Positions 54,586 through 63,404 of a stretch of DNA of 64,000 bases are shown piece by piece (positions within the stretch are counted from its first letter, which is position 1; each line of letters begins with the position of its first letter). The stretch comes from Castellaniella sp. S9 (lineage in GTDB: Bacteria > Pseudomonadota > Gammaproteobacteria > Burkholderiales > Burkholderiaceae_B), in the NCBI RefSeq assembly GCF_027257175.1, contig NZ_JAPFGD010000006.1:1-64000 (forward strand). The letters are read 5' to 3'. A program made the position numbers and the translations under genes. The notes under the pieces were generated by a model. That model searched no databases. It worked only from the letters and a program-made list of their open reading frames with translations, and was not told where the DNA came from.

Positions 54586-55275
54586 TCATGGAGGCGGGCG
54601 CCGCCGGCCTGCGCGCCGCGCCAGCAGCACGCGCGCCGGCGGCAGGTTGGCCCAGACGATACGGCTGTTGCGCACCTCGAAGGCCTGGTCGCAGGAACAG
54701 GTGCGGGTCTGTGGCCGGATATCGTAGGTGAACTGAATCAGCATGCTATCCGCATCCAGCGCGCGGTCCCATTGATCGAGGATCCGGCGGCGCTCGGGCA
54801 GCGGCAGCGACCGCAGCGGCAGGCTCGAGACCAGGGCATCGATGCGCAGGCCCTCGGGGATCAGGCCATCGAGCTGCGCGGCGTCCCCGCAAATGACGGT
54901 GATGCCGGGAAAGCGGCGCCGCAGGTGTGCGACGAAGGCCTCGGATCGTTCGATGGCGATCAGGCGGCCCGGCGAGATGCCGCGTTCGAGCAAGGCCTGG
55001 GTCACGATGCCCGTGCCGGCGCCCAATTCGACCACCAGGCCCCCGCCGGCCGGGACATGGCGGGCGATCTCGCGCGCCAACCAGCGTGAGCTGGAACAGA
55101 CGGCGCCGACGGCTGCCGGGCCGCGCAGCCATTCGCCCGCAAACAACACCAGGTTGCCGAGCCGGCCGCCATGCAGGCCGGGATGGTACTCGGTCCAGGG
55201 AAAGGTGCGCGCGGCGATGCGGCGGGTGAGATCGGACACCCTCCGCACGAGCATTGCGTGGTCGAGCCGGATCAT
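54586..55275 (-). CDS. SAM-dependent methyltransferase, PmtA-like
   Basis: Class I methyltransferase (229 aa). Motif I is VVELGAGTGIVTQALLERG, followed by IAIERSEAFVAHLRRRFPG and ICGDAAQLDGL, then VSSLPLRSLP. The pattern resembles phosphatidylethanolamine N-methyltransferases (PmtA, Rhodobacter/Sinorhizobium type) and rRNA adenine dimethylases. The N terminus with FAGEWLRGPAAVGAVCSSSRWLAREIA fits the PmtA group. The activity is inferred. It is convergent with the asparaginase gene and divergent from the next dehydrogenase gene. Confidence 0.8.
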   Translation of the reverse strand: MIRLDHAMLVRRVSDLTRRIAARTFPWTEYHPGLHGGRLGNLVLFAGEWLRGPAAVGAVCSSSRWLAREIARHVPAGGGLVVELGAGTGIVTQALLERGISPGRLIAIERSEAFVAHLRRRFPGITVICGDAAQLDGLIPEGLRIDALVSSLPLRSLPLPERRRILDQWDRALDADSMLIQFTYDIRPQTRTCSCDQAFEVRNSRIVWANLPPARVLLARRAGRRRPPP

Positions 55276-55403
55276 GCAGTCCTCCCGGAGGCGGTCGGGT
55301 ATATTGATGTTTTTTTCGGTTCATATTAGCACCGCGCGAACTCGCCAGGCTCGTGGCCGCGCGTTCAATTGTGGCGATCCGTTACGCTGGAAAGGAGCAT
55401 TCG

Positions 55404-56336
55404 ATGGAGGTCGTGTTTGCATCCCGGATTGAGAGGCATCCGGGGGACTGGGTGCGGGCCTTTCAGGACGCCTTGCCGCAGGATCGGGTGCGTGCCTGGG
55501 GCGACGGCGCGCCCGAGGGCGACGCCGAGGTGGCGGTGGTCTGGAATCCGCCGGCGGACCTGTTCCAGCGCGAACCGCGGCTCAGGATCCTGTTCAACCT
55601 GGGGGCGGGCGTGGATGCCTTGCTGCGCATGCCGGGCCGGCCGGAACACGTGCTGATCGTACGCCTCGAGGACGGCGGCATGGCGGTGCAGATGGCCGAA
55701 TACGCGGTGCATTTCCTGCTGCGGGTCTCACGCGACTTCGACCGGTACGCGCAGCTCCAGGCCCAGCGCCGCTGGCAGTCGCTGGGGGATATGGCGCGCG
55801 AGGATTGGCCGGTGGGCGTGATGGGCGCGGGGGTGATGGGCGCGCGCGTGGCCCGGGCGGTGGCGGCCCTGGAGTACCCGGTTGCGGTATGGTCGCGCTC
55901 CGGCCGTGCGCTCGACGGGATCGAGGTGTTCGGCGGGGATGCCGGCCTGCCCGCATTCCTCGCCCGCACCCGCGTGCTGATCAACGTCCTGCCGCTGACG
56001 GCGCAGACCGAAGGCATTCTTTGTCGCACGACTTTCCAGCGCATGCGGCCAGACGGCTACCTCATCAACATCGCGCGCGGCCGCCATCTGGTCGAGGCGG
56101 ACTTGCTGGGCGCGTTGGACGAGGGCTTGCTCAGGGGGGCGGCCCTGGACGTTTTCGTCGACGAGCCGCTGCCCGCGCAGCACCCCTTCTGGGCAGATCC
56201 GCGCGTACAGGTCACGCCGCACATCGCCGGCTTGAGCCTCATGGGGCAGACGGTGCGCCAGATCTCGGCCAAGATCCGGGCCTACGGGCGCGGCGAGCCG
56301 ATTTCGGGAATCGTTGATCCGGAGCAGCAGTACTGA
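55404..56336 (+). CDS. D-isomer 2-hydroxyacid dehydrogenase (GhrA-like)
   Basis: NAD(P)-dependent reductase (310 aa) related to glyoxylate/hydroxypyruvate reductase A. The Rossmann loop is GVMGAGVMGARVARAVAAL. The NVLPLTAQTEGILCRTTF stretch, IARGRHLVEADLLGALDEG with the catalytic Arg, DVFVDEPLP with Glu, and VTPHIAG with the catalytic His are all present. It begins at ATG 55404, 6 nt after AAAGGAG. It overlaps the next gene by one base (TGATG). It may connect with the glycolate pathway at 25-30 kb, but there is no linkage. Confidence 0.92.
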   Translation: MEVVFASRIERHPGDWVRAFQDALPQDRVRAWGDGAPEGDAEVAVVWNPPADLFQREPRLRILFNLGAGVDALLRMPGRPEHVLIVRLEDGGMAVQMAEYAVHFLLRVSRDFDRYAQLQAQRRWQSLGDMAREDWPVGVMGAGVMGARVARAVAALEYPVAVWSRSGRALDGIEVFGGDAGLPAFLARTRVLINVLPLTAQTEGILCRTTFQRMRPDGYLINIARGRHLVEADLLGALDEGLLRGAALDVFVDEPLPAQHPFWADPRVQVTPHIAGLSLMGQTVRQISAKIRAYGRGEPISGIVDPEQQY

Positions 56337-57049
56337 TGCGGCGCCTGCGGGGCCTGGCACTCGCCCTGGCCTTGGGCGCGTCGGCATGCACGAGCACGCC
56401 CGGACCGCACGGCGGCCCCCAGGGCGAGTCCATGTCGTTCGACCAATTGGGACAGACGGATTTCAACCGGACCGTGACCATGGCGATGCGCGATAATCTC
56501 GACAGCCTGGAGCGCTTGCTCGAGAAGCTCTATCGCCGCAATCCAGCCGAATGGCGCAAGGGCGGCTTTGTCGACCTGCAGGCAGCCGTCGAGCAGGGGC
56601 GCACGGCCATCCAGGCCGGCGCGGTGCCCGCCGATCTGCAGGGTCTGCGGGACATCGAGGTGCTGTCGGTGGCGATGGACCCGGAATATGGCGGTGATCG
56701 GGTGGCGGCCTACGTCCTGGGCCTGGCGGACATGCTGATTGCCGCGCATGGCGGCAAGGTGCGTTTCTATGCCACCGATGCCCTCGATGGACAGCGGATC
56801 TTCAACGCTGCGCGCAACGTCGAGATCGCCGCCTGGATGCTGGCCAGCCGTCGCGATCCGCGGGGCCGGCCGTTATTGCTGTCCAACGAGATCGGCGAGG
56901 GCGGGACCAACCTGAGCTTCGAGCGCGAATTCGGCCGGCTGATCGGCCGGCTCGACCTGGTGGCGGAACTGCTGGACGAGAACCTGCGCCGCGTGGGCAT
57001 CAACTATCTGCAGGGCCTGTTGTTCTTCAATTTCCTGCCCGTGCGCTAG
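56336..57049 (+). CDS. Lipoprotein of unknown function
   Basis: A 237 aa protein with an N-terminal signal and a lipobox-like ASAC (Cys18: LALALALGASACTSTP). The mature part is mostly helical and charged, with no motif I recognise (NLDSLERLLEKLYRRNPAEW, ARNVEIAAWMLASRRDPRG, FGRLIGRLDLVAELLDENLRRVGINYLQG). Its ATG overlaps the stop of the dehydrogenase gene, so the two are co-translated, although a functional link is not obvious. A GC-rich hairpin spans its stop codon. Confidence 0.75.
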   Translation: MRRLRGLALALALGASACTSTPGPHGGPQGESMSFDQLGQTDFNRTVTMAMRDNLDSLERLLEKLYRRNPAEWRKGGFVDLQAAVEQGRTAIQAGAVPADLQGLRDIEVLSVAMDPEYGGDRVAAYVLGLADMLIAAHGGKVRFYATDALDGQRIFNAARNVEIAAWMLASRRDPRGRPLLLSNEIGEGGTNLSFEREFGRLIGRLDLVAELLDENLRRVGINYLQGLLFFNFLPVR

Positions 57050-57057
57050 CGGGCAGG
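57034..57057 (+). repeat. GC-rich hairpin over a stop codon
   Basis: CCTGCCCG and CGGGCAGG form a perfect 8-bp stem with an 8-nt loop that contains the TAG of the lipoprotein gene. There is no T-run after it, so it is not a classical terminator; it may protect the mRNA 3' end. Confidence 0.4.
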
Positions 57058-57083
57058 TGCGGACCAGAACCCCTCGGCATGCG

Positions 57084-58196
57084 TCAGCGTGCGGTCGCGG
57101 TGCCGGCTTCCGCTTCCGAGTCCATTTGCTGCGCCAGACGCGCGGCCAGGGCCAGGCGTTCGCGGCCGGACTCCAGGCCCTCGATGAACCGGTCCGGAAT
57201 GGCCGCCAGGCCGCCGATCGCGCCGCACAGCGCGCCGGTCAGCATGGCGCGCGCCTGGTTCTGGCCGCCGCCGTTGACCGCGTGCAGCACGGCGGACTCG
57301 AAATCATCCTGGAAGCAGGCCGCCAGATAGTACGCAGCGGGAAACTGGTGATAAACGGCGCAGGGCATGCCGTAGACCAGGGAAACCTTCCAGGGCGGCT
57401 CGATGCGGATGTCGGGATCCTGGGCGGCGCGGGCGATATTGGATGCGGTGAGCAGGGCGTCGGGCGAGGCGAACTGGCCGGCCTGGCGGGGCGCCTCGGG
57501 CCCCGGGGACGGGATGTTTTCCCCAGGCGAGGTCACCGTGTGGAAGGGCAGGGTTCCCGCGCGGACCAGGTCCAGCAGCACCCCCGAGGTCTGCTCGTCC
57601 AGGGCCTCGCCGCGCACCAGCAGACCCAGCACGCAGGCGTAGGCGACCGTCATCGCGGCCACGGTGGGATCGACCTGCGTTAGCGCGGTGTTCGCGCCCA
57701 CGTGAACGGCCAGCGCGCCGGGTTGCAGCGCGTAGCGCACGGCGATCGCGAGCGTGCGCTCGGCGGCCTCGGTGTTGTCGGCCAGGCCGCCCACCCGGCC
57801 CCAGGGCAGGCCCTCGCGTGTGCGCAAGCGCCAGGCTTCGCGTATGGACTGGCTGGTATAGCCCCCCGGTCCCGACTGCGGCGTGCCGTCGATCCGTGGG
57901 AACAGGTCCGTGTCCATCCGGTCACAGAAATCGGCCTCGTCGTAGCTGCCACGCTCGACGAGGGACCGCAGCGTGAGCTCTAGCAGGTAGCCCGCCTGGG
58001 ACGACTGGCCCGCCTTCAATCCGGCATGGTAGCGCCCGGGGCGCGGGTCGGTGTAGTCGGTGATCCAGGCGCCGTAGTCGGCGCGCAGCGCGACGAGGTC
58101 GTAGTACCAGTGGGGGCCAAGGGCGAGCGCATCGCCCACGAAGGCGCCGATCAGGGCGCCCTGTACGCGTTGATGCAGCGAGATGCCGGAGGACAT
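57084..58196 (-). CDS. ADP-ribosylglycohydrolase-fold (J1-crystallin-like) protein
   Basis: A 370 aa protein of the ADP-ribosylglycohydrolase/crystallin J1 family. The N-terminal VQGALIGAFVGDALALGPHWYYD fits the first family motif. The C-terminal GGDTDT metal motif of active hydrolases is replaced by GGGQNQ (residues 309-314), as in crystallin-like relatives, so metal binding and ADP-ribose cleavage may be lost or changed. The start at 58196 (MSSGISLHQR) is preferred to one 12 codons earlier. No functional partner is evident nearby. Confidence 0.82.
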   Translation of the reverse strand: MSSGISLHQRVQGALIGAFVGDALALGPHWYYDLVALRADYGAWITDYTDPRPGRYHAGLKAGQSSQAGYLLELTLRSLVERGSYDEADFCDRMDTDLFPRIDGTPQSGPGGYTSQSIREAWRLRTREGLPWGRVGGLADNTEAAERTLAIAVRYALQPGALAVHVGANTALTQVDPTVAAMTVAYACVLGLLVRGEALDEQTSGVLLDLVRAGTLPFHTVTSPGENIPSPGPEAPRQAGQFASPDALLTASNIARAAQDPDIRIEPPWKVSLVYGMPCAVYHQFPAAYYLAACFQDDFESAVLHAVNGGGQNQARAMLTGALCGAIGGLAAIPDRFIEGLESGRERLALAARLAQQMDSEAEAGTATAR

Positions 58197-58259
58197 GTTG
58201 CGGTCTCCAGGAAAGAGCCACCGCGGTCGCACGGATTCTGGCGCATGCGTGCCGGCCGT

Positions 58260-58646
58260 TCAGAAAATGATGTAGAGGAGCTTGCTCTTGGCGGTGGTGT
58301 TGGAAAAGGGCGGGGGAATCGCGATGGCCTGGCGCAGCCAGAACGTGGCCTGGGCCTGCCCGCCATTGGCTATCGAGAGGATGTCGGAGGTGGCCAAGGG
58401 CCCGGTGTCGCCGTCTAGCGGAATGTCCAGCGACTGGTATGGCGTCACGCCCGGCTGGCAGATCACGGCAGCGTCACCGGTGGCAGCCGCCGCCCCGAAC
58501 AAGGGATGGATGCTGCATTGCGACCGGATGGTGATGCGTGCCTCGAACGAAGGGCTGGCAGAAGCCGTCGCCGCGGCCAGCGCGGCGATGAGTGCGGCGG
58601 CCTGGGACAGGCGCCTTGCGTTCCGTTGGAATCCGTGGCAGTGCAT
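58260..58646 (-). CDS. Short secreted protein, spore coat U (pilin)-like
   Basis: A 128 aa protein with a signal peptide (AAALIAALAAATASA). The mature N terminus SFEARITIRSQCSIHP resembles the first strands of spore-coat-U pilins, where a Cys follows the first strand (compare ITANCTV in the major pilin gene at 62883). The end KSKLLYIIF recalls the C-terminal strand of pilins. At about 105 mature residues it is much shorter than the usual 150-160. It is the last gene of the leftward pilus operon, 59 nt after the tip gene. It could be a minor subunit or a degenerate one. Confidence 0.6.
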   Translation of the reverse strand: MHCHGFQRNARRLSQAAALIAALAAATASASPSFEARITIRSQCSIHPLFGAAAATGDAAVICQPGVTPYQSLDIPLDGDTGPLATSDILSIANGGQAQATFWLRQAIAIPPPFSNTTAKSKLLYIIF

Positions 58647-58705
58647 ATGTGCTCACTATAGCATCGGGGGCCGGGCGCGCGGTTGCGGAAAATCCACGTC
58701 CGGGT

Positions 58706-59695
58706 TCAATAGCTCAGGGTGATGACGACGGTATCGGAATAGCGGTCCGGCCCGGGCGGTGTCTGTGCCGGCACCCGGCCGTAGACGGTCAGCGCCTGCG
58801 GCTGGCCGTTGCCGGTCCCGGCGACCCCCAGATAGTCGCTATTGCCCCAGCGGCTGGTGCGCTGGGGGTCGCGGTACAGTTCGTAATTCAGGTAGCCCAT
58901 GGAACCCCGCATCCGGCGCTGCTGGCCGCTGGCGTACAGGCCATCGCCCAGCCGCACGTGGTAGCCATTGCCCGACTGGCCGCCGTTGCAGGTCACCGTG
59001 ATTGTCGAGGTGCTGTCGACGTTCTGGGTCAGGCTCATGAATACCGTCCCGAAATCCATGGTGGTCGACGAGTCGATCCGGCATTCGCTCACGACGATGG
59101 CCTGGATGTAGAACGTGGCGCTGTTTTTGGCCAATCCGCCGGTGGCGCAGTCGATGGGCGCGGATGTCGGGATGATTTTGTAGCTGAGCGCCATGGGCCA
59201 TCCGCCGATGGCGTTCGTATCGTAATAGCCGGCCGGCAGCCCCGTCTGTCCGGCGGGGTTGATGCGGCCGTACACCGTCAATGAACCCGTCTTGTAGTAT
59301 TCGCCGGCGCCGAAGTCCATGGCCAGCGCGACCGGCGGATAAGCGCCGCCTGCCGAATCCGTGCTGCCCCAGACGGTCGAGCGGCTGGCATTCGTGTACA
59401 GGTTGAACGCCATGTACTTGCCGGAACTGCTGAGGCGGCGCGGCGCGTACAGGCCCGTGCCCGGGTCCGCCCCCATGCTGAAGCACAGCAGCACGCGTTC
59501 GCCGGGGTTCGCGCTGCATCCGTAGTTGATGACGGCGCTGCTGTCCTTGACGCCGCCGCTCAACAGGGTGACGGTGCCGAACACTAGATTGCCCGAGTAG
59601 GCGTTGCAGCTTGCCGCCGCGGCCGTGGCCGGGAGCAGCGCGGTCAACACGGCGGCCAGCAGGCCCGCGCGCAAGAGGGAGATCAAGGTTTTCAT
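58706..59695 (-). CDS. Two-domain spore coat U protein, pilus tip adhesin (CsuE-like)
   Basis: Secreted protein of 329 aa. The signal peptide MKTLISLLRAGLLAAVLTALLPATAAA is followed by two spore-coat-U domains: the first from SCNAYSGNLVFGTV, the second from ECRIDSSTTMDFGTV to the conserved C-terminal end YSDTVVITLSY. Archaic chaperone-usher pili (Csu of Acinetobacter) carry such a two-domain subunit at the tip, where hydrophobic loops bind surfaces. The start ATG 59693-59695 is placed at the signal peptide; an upstream in-frame start lacks one. Confidence 0.85.
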   Translation of the reverse strand: MKTLISLLRAGLLAAVLTALLPATAAAASCNAYSGNLVFGTVTLLSGGVKDSSAVINYGCSANPGERVLLCFSMGADPGTGLYAPRRLSSSGKYMAFNLYTNASRSTVWGSTDSAGGAYPPVALAMDFGAGEYYKTGSLTVYGRINPAGQTGLPAGYYDTNAIGGWPMALSYKIIPTSAPIDCATGGLAKNSATFYIQAIVVSECRIDSSTTMDFGTVFMSLTQNVDSTSTITVTCNGGQSGNGYHVRLGDGLYASGQQRRMRGSMGYLNYELYRDPQRTSRWGNSDYLGVAGTGNGQPQALTVYGRVPAQTPPGPDRYSDTVVITLSY

Positions 59696-59765
59696 GTCGA
59701 TGATGAGCTGTGTCGGGACGCCATGGGCGGGTCCGCTGTTGTGTGGGGAAGGGGTGCTTGCGCGT

Positions 59766-62159
59766 TCATGGCGTGCAAACCAGCGGGCCGATCTCCGGCA
59801 AGGTGCCGGGCGCATAGACATAGGGAAACCGCAGCGCGCATTGTGTGTCCCCGTCCTGGATGGTCAGGTGGTTCTGGGCCTGCAGGCCCTCGAGGTAGAG
59901 GCGGCCGTCGTAGCCGACCCAACTGGTGGACTGCGGCGCATCGTTCAGGGTGGCCTGGGCGCCCATGGGAATGAACTGGCCGGCGCTGTTTTGCAGGATC
60001 ACGGTCGCGGCCTGCACGCGTTCGATCCGGAATTCGACGTTCAGGCCCGATCCGTGGCGGGGAACGGCATCCTTGCTGATGGTGTCGATGCGAACGTCGA
60101 CGGGCAGGCCCAGGGGATCGATCGAGATCTTGTTATGCTGATAGGACCGCAGGCGGGGCACCAGCAGCCGGCCGCCGCCGTCGGTCACGCCCACCGGGCG
60201 GTTTTCGCTCTTGACGGGCACGCCTGGCACTCCGCTGGTGGACACCAGGGCGAACCCGTCCGACAGCCTGCGCGAGGCGAACAGGTTCCCCCCCATGAGC
60301 ACGACGGAGCCGGAGGCGCCCGCATAGGCGTTCTGGTCATTGCCCGCGCTGTTGACGCCCAGGTTGAGGTCCATGACCTGGAAGCTTCGGTTGGCTTGGG
60401 CGCTGGCGCTCATCCCTCGGGATTCCGAGTTCTGTCCCTGGACGTTCCAGCTCCAGTCGGTATCGGCGCGGGCCGTGTACCGGGCGCCCGCCGAATAGGT
60501 TCTCGTCTCTTTCGACTGGGCGGCCGAGCCGTAGGTCGACAGGCCGCCGTCCAGGTTGATGGTCAGCGTCAGATAGACAGACCGGTCGCTGCGATCGTCC
60601 AGGTTCTGGTTCGCGCTGAGGCTGAGCGCCGCTCCGCGAGCGAAATTGCGCGACCAGGACAGGCCGCCGTAGCGGTAGCGCGGCTGCTCAGCTTGCTGCA
60701 GGTAGGCATAGTTCATCGAGATGCTGCCCAGCACGCCGACGTTGAAGCCGATATAGGCGCTGTCGCTGCGCAACACCGGCGTGCCCCCCAAGGCGCTGGC
60801 GACGTCGCGATAGCCGGCGTCGGCGCGCTGCAGGTTGGCGCCCAGGCCGACGAACCCATGCTGCAGTTCGTAGCCGATCGTGTATTGCCCGCCGCGGGTG
60901 CCCTCGTTGCGGCTTTGCGCCCAGGAGCCTGATACGGTGCCCATCGTCCCGATGTTCATGACCGCGCCGACGCCGCCCGAGACAATCCCCTGGCCGCCCT
61001 CCAGGTGCGATTCGCCCGTGAGGACGTTCGTGAATCCATAGCGCAGGGTGCCGGACGCCATGGGACGGCTGTCGTAGCCGAACGAACGATAGCCGTAATC
61101 GGTGCGGACGTAGCCGGTTTCGAACGACCAGTCCGACAGCCCCTCGCGCAGCAGCCTGCTGGAATTGTAGAAGGGGAAGTCGACGGACGTGCGCCGGCCC
61201 AGCGCGTCCGTCAGGACCACCTGGGCATTGCCGGCGCCGCTGACCGTGGGCAGGGCGTTGAGTTCGAAGGGGCCGGCAGGCACTTGGCCGGTGTACTGCT
61301 GGATGCCGTTGATGTAGAGCTCCACCGAGGTCGGCAGTGTCGCCGATCCGAAGTAGGCCGGCAGCGGCGCGGTGGTCCGATAGGGCTGCAAGGAGAAATT
61401 GCGCGAGACCTGGAACCCGCCGATGCGCGTCCTGCGGCTCCAGGCGGTGCCGTTGGTCAAGGTGTCGCCCAGGCGGAAAGTGATCTGCTCGTCCTGCAGG
61501 GAATGCTCGAGGACGGTGTCCATGCGCACCGCGGTGTATTCCCAGTTTGGCTGACCGCCGCTGCGCAGGCCCTGGAACAAATGCGAGCTGCTGACGAGGC
61601 CGAGGTCGCCGAAGCCTCGCCATTCGGTGAATCCGCTGAGGCTCAGATCGTCCCTGTTGGTGTACGAGGAATACAGGTCGTAGTTGAGCAGCATGCCCGG
61701 CGAGGCCGCCGCATGCGTGATGGGGTTGGACGGTGTTCCCAGCACGGTCGTGTCCAGCGTGAGGTTGGAGAGCGGCGCCGTGATGTCGATGCTTTGCAGA
61801 TCACGGTGATAGTCGTAGCTGACGCCGGGGTAGTCGGCCAGGGGCGTGTCTTCGGATACGGTGTCCAGGAAGGCGGTGCTGAATTTCAGCTGCAGGGCGC
61901 TTTCCCGCGGCAGGTAGAGCGCCTGGCCGCGCTCGACGAATGGAACCAAGTCGTGGCCCGCGCTGCCGTTGAGCGTGACGGATAAAAAGACGGTGCTGCC
62001 GTTTTCGCCGCGCGCCATATCCTGGCCGGTTCCGGCCGGCGGGATGTCGGCGGGCTGGGCGGAAGTCGCGATAGCGCCTCCCATGGCCAGCCCCGTGAGG
62101 ATGCTCTGGCTAAGGAGTCTTGCCAATCGGCTGGACGGGCGTTTCAACCTTGGCGGCAT
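59766..62159 (-). CDS. Outer-membrane usher of the Csu-type pilus
   Basis: Fimbrial usher (797 aa) forming the outer-membrane channel that catalyses subunit polymerisation. The order is an N-terminal signal and periplasmic domain, a long beta-barrel (WEYTAVRMDTVLEHSLQDEQITFRLGDTLTNG, FQVSRNFSLQPYRTTAPLPAYFGSATLPTSVELYINGIQQY), plug domain, and C-terminal domains ending CALRFPYVYAPGTLPEIGPLVC. The barrel and C-terminal features fit the archaic sigma class. It overlaps the chaperone gene by 50 nt, an unusually long overlap. Confidence 0.92.
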   Translation of the reverse strand: MPPRLKRPSSRLARLLSQSILTGLAMGGAIATSAQPADIPPAGTGQDMARGENGSTVFLSVTLNGSAGHDLVPFVERGQALYLPRESALQLKFSTAFLDTVSEDTPLADYPGVSYDYHRDLQSIDITAPLSNLTLDTTVLGTPSNPITHAAASPGMLLNYDLYSSYTNRDDLSLSGFTEWRGFGDLGLVSSSHLFQGLRSGGQPNWEYTAVRMDTVLEHSLQDEQITFRLGDTLTNGTAWSRRTRIGGFQVSRNFSLQPYRTTAPLPAYFGSATLPTSVELYINGIQQYTGQVPAGPFELNALPTVSGAGNAQVVLTDALGRRTSVDFPFYNSSRLLREGLSDWSFETGYVRTDYGYRSFGYDSRPMASGTLRYGFTNVLTGESHLEGGQGIVSGGVGAVMNIGTMGTVSGSWAQSRNEGTRGGQYTIGYELQHGFVGLGANLQRADAGYRDVASALGGTPVLRSDSAYIGFNVGVLGSISMNYAYLQQAEQPRYRYGGLSWSRNFARGAALSLSANQNLDDRSDRSVYLTLTINLDGGLSTYGSAAQSKETRTYSAGARYTARADTDWSWNVQGQNSESRGMSASAQANRSFQVMDLNLGVNSAGNDQNAYAGASGSVVLMGGNLFASRRLSDGFALVSTSGVPGVPVKSENRPVGVTDGGGRLLVPRLRSYQHNKISIDPLGLPVDVRIDTISKDAVPRHGSGLNVEFRIERVQAATVILQNSAGQFIPMGAQATLNDAPQSTSWVGYDGRLYLEGLQAQNHLTIQDGDTQCALRFPYVYAPGTLPEIGPLVCTP

Positions 62160-62856
62160 TGATCAAGCTGGAGAAAACCCCGCCCCGCGCAAATGTGCCG
62201 GCCGGCAGATCCAGCCGGAGGCTGCGATACTGGCCCGGCAGCGCATAGCCCGCCAGGCCGTTGACCGCCATGATCGTTTTCCCCCCCGAAGGCGTGAATT
62301 CGATATTGGCCAATTGCGCATGGCTGGTCCCCGAGTTGGCGATTCGCAGCCAGACCTGGCCGCCGTCCTGTCGTAGCGACCAGTCCAGGACGGGCTTGGC
62401 GGGCGCGGTGCCGCTGATGAATACGGGTACCGAGTAACGGAAGACAAAATTCAGTCCTGCCTTGGAGGTCGTCCGGTCGACGGGGAGCTCGTCGATCAGC
62501 AGCCGATAGGAGCGTTCCTCGGCGGCCGGGCCGCCGAGCGGTCCAACACGCACCAGGCGAACCAGTTGCTGCTGGCCGGGCTCGATCTGGACCATGGGCG
62601 GACTGGCGACCATGTTTTGCTCCGGGGACAGGACGTCCTCGCCGTCGGCCTGGGACCATCGATAGACCCGCACCTGGGCATGCACGACCTCGGCGCTGGA
62701 ATTTCGCAGCCAGACCTCGTCCGCCTTTTTATCCGCCGGCATGGTGATGCTGATCGGCGAGATCTGCAGACCCGCAGCCAGGGCCGTGCCCTGGATTGCG
62801 CCCCATGCGACAAGGACGGCGCCAACCGCCCATCTGGCCAAATGGGCTATCCCCAT
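62110..62856 (-). CDS. Periplasmic pilus chaperone (CsuC-like)
   Basis: A 248 aa PapD-type chaperone. The signal peptide ends near GTALAAG. The mature domain starts LQISPISITMPADKKADEVWLRNSSAEVVHAQVRVYRWSQADGEDVLSPEQNMVASPPMVQIEPGQQQLVRLVR, typical of the Csu/spore-coat-U chaperone class (COG3121). It donates a strand to complete pilin folds in the periplasm. Located between the pilin and usher genes. Confidence 0.92.
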   Translation of the reverse strand: MGIAHLARWAVGAVLVAWGAIQGTALAAGLQISPISITMPADKKADEVWLRNSSAEVVHAQVRVYRWSQADGEDVLSPEQNMVASPPMVQIEPGQQQLVRLVRVGPLGGPAAEERSYRLLIDELPVDRTTSKAGLNFVFRYSVPVFISGTAPAKPVLDWSLRQDGGQVWLRIANSGTSHAQLANIEFTPSGGKTIMAVNGLAGYALPGQYRSLRLDLPAGTFARGGVFSSLINAAKVETPVQPIGKTP

Positions 62857-62882
62857 GGGTCAGTCCTCAGCTCGTGAAAACC

Positions 62883-63404
62883 TCAATAGTACACATTAAT
62901 GGCGACGGTATCGGTGTAAGTCGCTGCGGGGACGTTCAGCGATGTTGTCGTTTTGCCATACACAGTGTAGGCCTGGGCCGAGCCCGTGCCGGTGGCCGCC
63001 TTGGTGTTGATGGTGCCGGTGGTGCTGTTGCCCCACACCGTGGCCATGCCGGTATCCTGGTACAACTGGTAGCCGATGGTCTGCGTGACGCCGGGTGCCG
63101 TCGAGGCCATCACGCCGGCGCCATCATCGCCGGCGCCGCTCGAATTGGACTTCAGGCCGATCTTGTAGGGTGTCATGTTCGAGCAGGTGACCGAGAATCC
63201 GCCGTTGCTGGCCGTCGCATTGGAGGCGGTCGAGGCGTTGCTGCCGAAGTCCAGGGTATTGGTCGAGCCGGACACCGTGCAGTTGGCCGTGATGACGATC
63301 TGGACGTCCATCGAACCCGTGGCCGTGGACTGCGCCAAGGTGGGCAGGGAAATGGCGAGTCCGCCGGCGGCGACGGCATACAGGGCCAGTTGCTTGATCT
63401 TCAT
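62883..63404 (-). CDS. Spore coat U-domain major pilin (CsuA/B-like)
   Basis: Secreted subunit (173 aa) with signal peptide MKIKQLALYAVAAGGLAISLPTLAQ. The mature N terminus STATGSMDVQIVITANCTVSG supplies the donor strand and the first half of the fold. DFGSNAS, QTIGYQLYQDTGMATVWGN and the C-terminal TYTDTVAINVYY are spore-coat-U hallmarks. It is the first gene of the operon and probably the most abundant shaft subunit. The region before it should carry the operon promoter. Confidence 0.9.
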   Translation of the reverse strand: MKIKQLALYAVAAGGLAISLPTLAQSTATGSMDVQIVITANCTVSGSTNTLDFGSNASTASNATASNGGFSVTCSNMTPYKIGLKSNSSGAGDDGAGVMASTAPGVTQTIGYQLYQDTGMATVWGNSTTGTINTKAATGTGSAQAYTVYGKTTTSLNVPAATYTDTVAINVYY

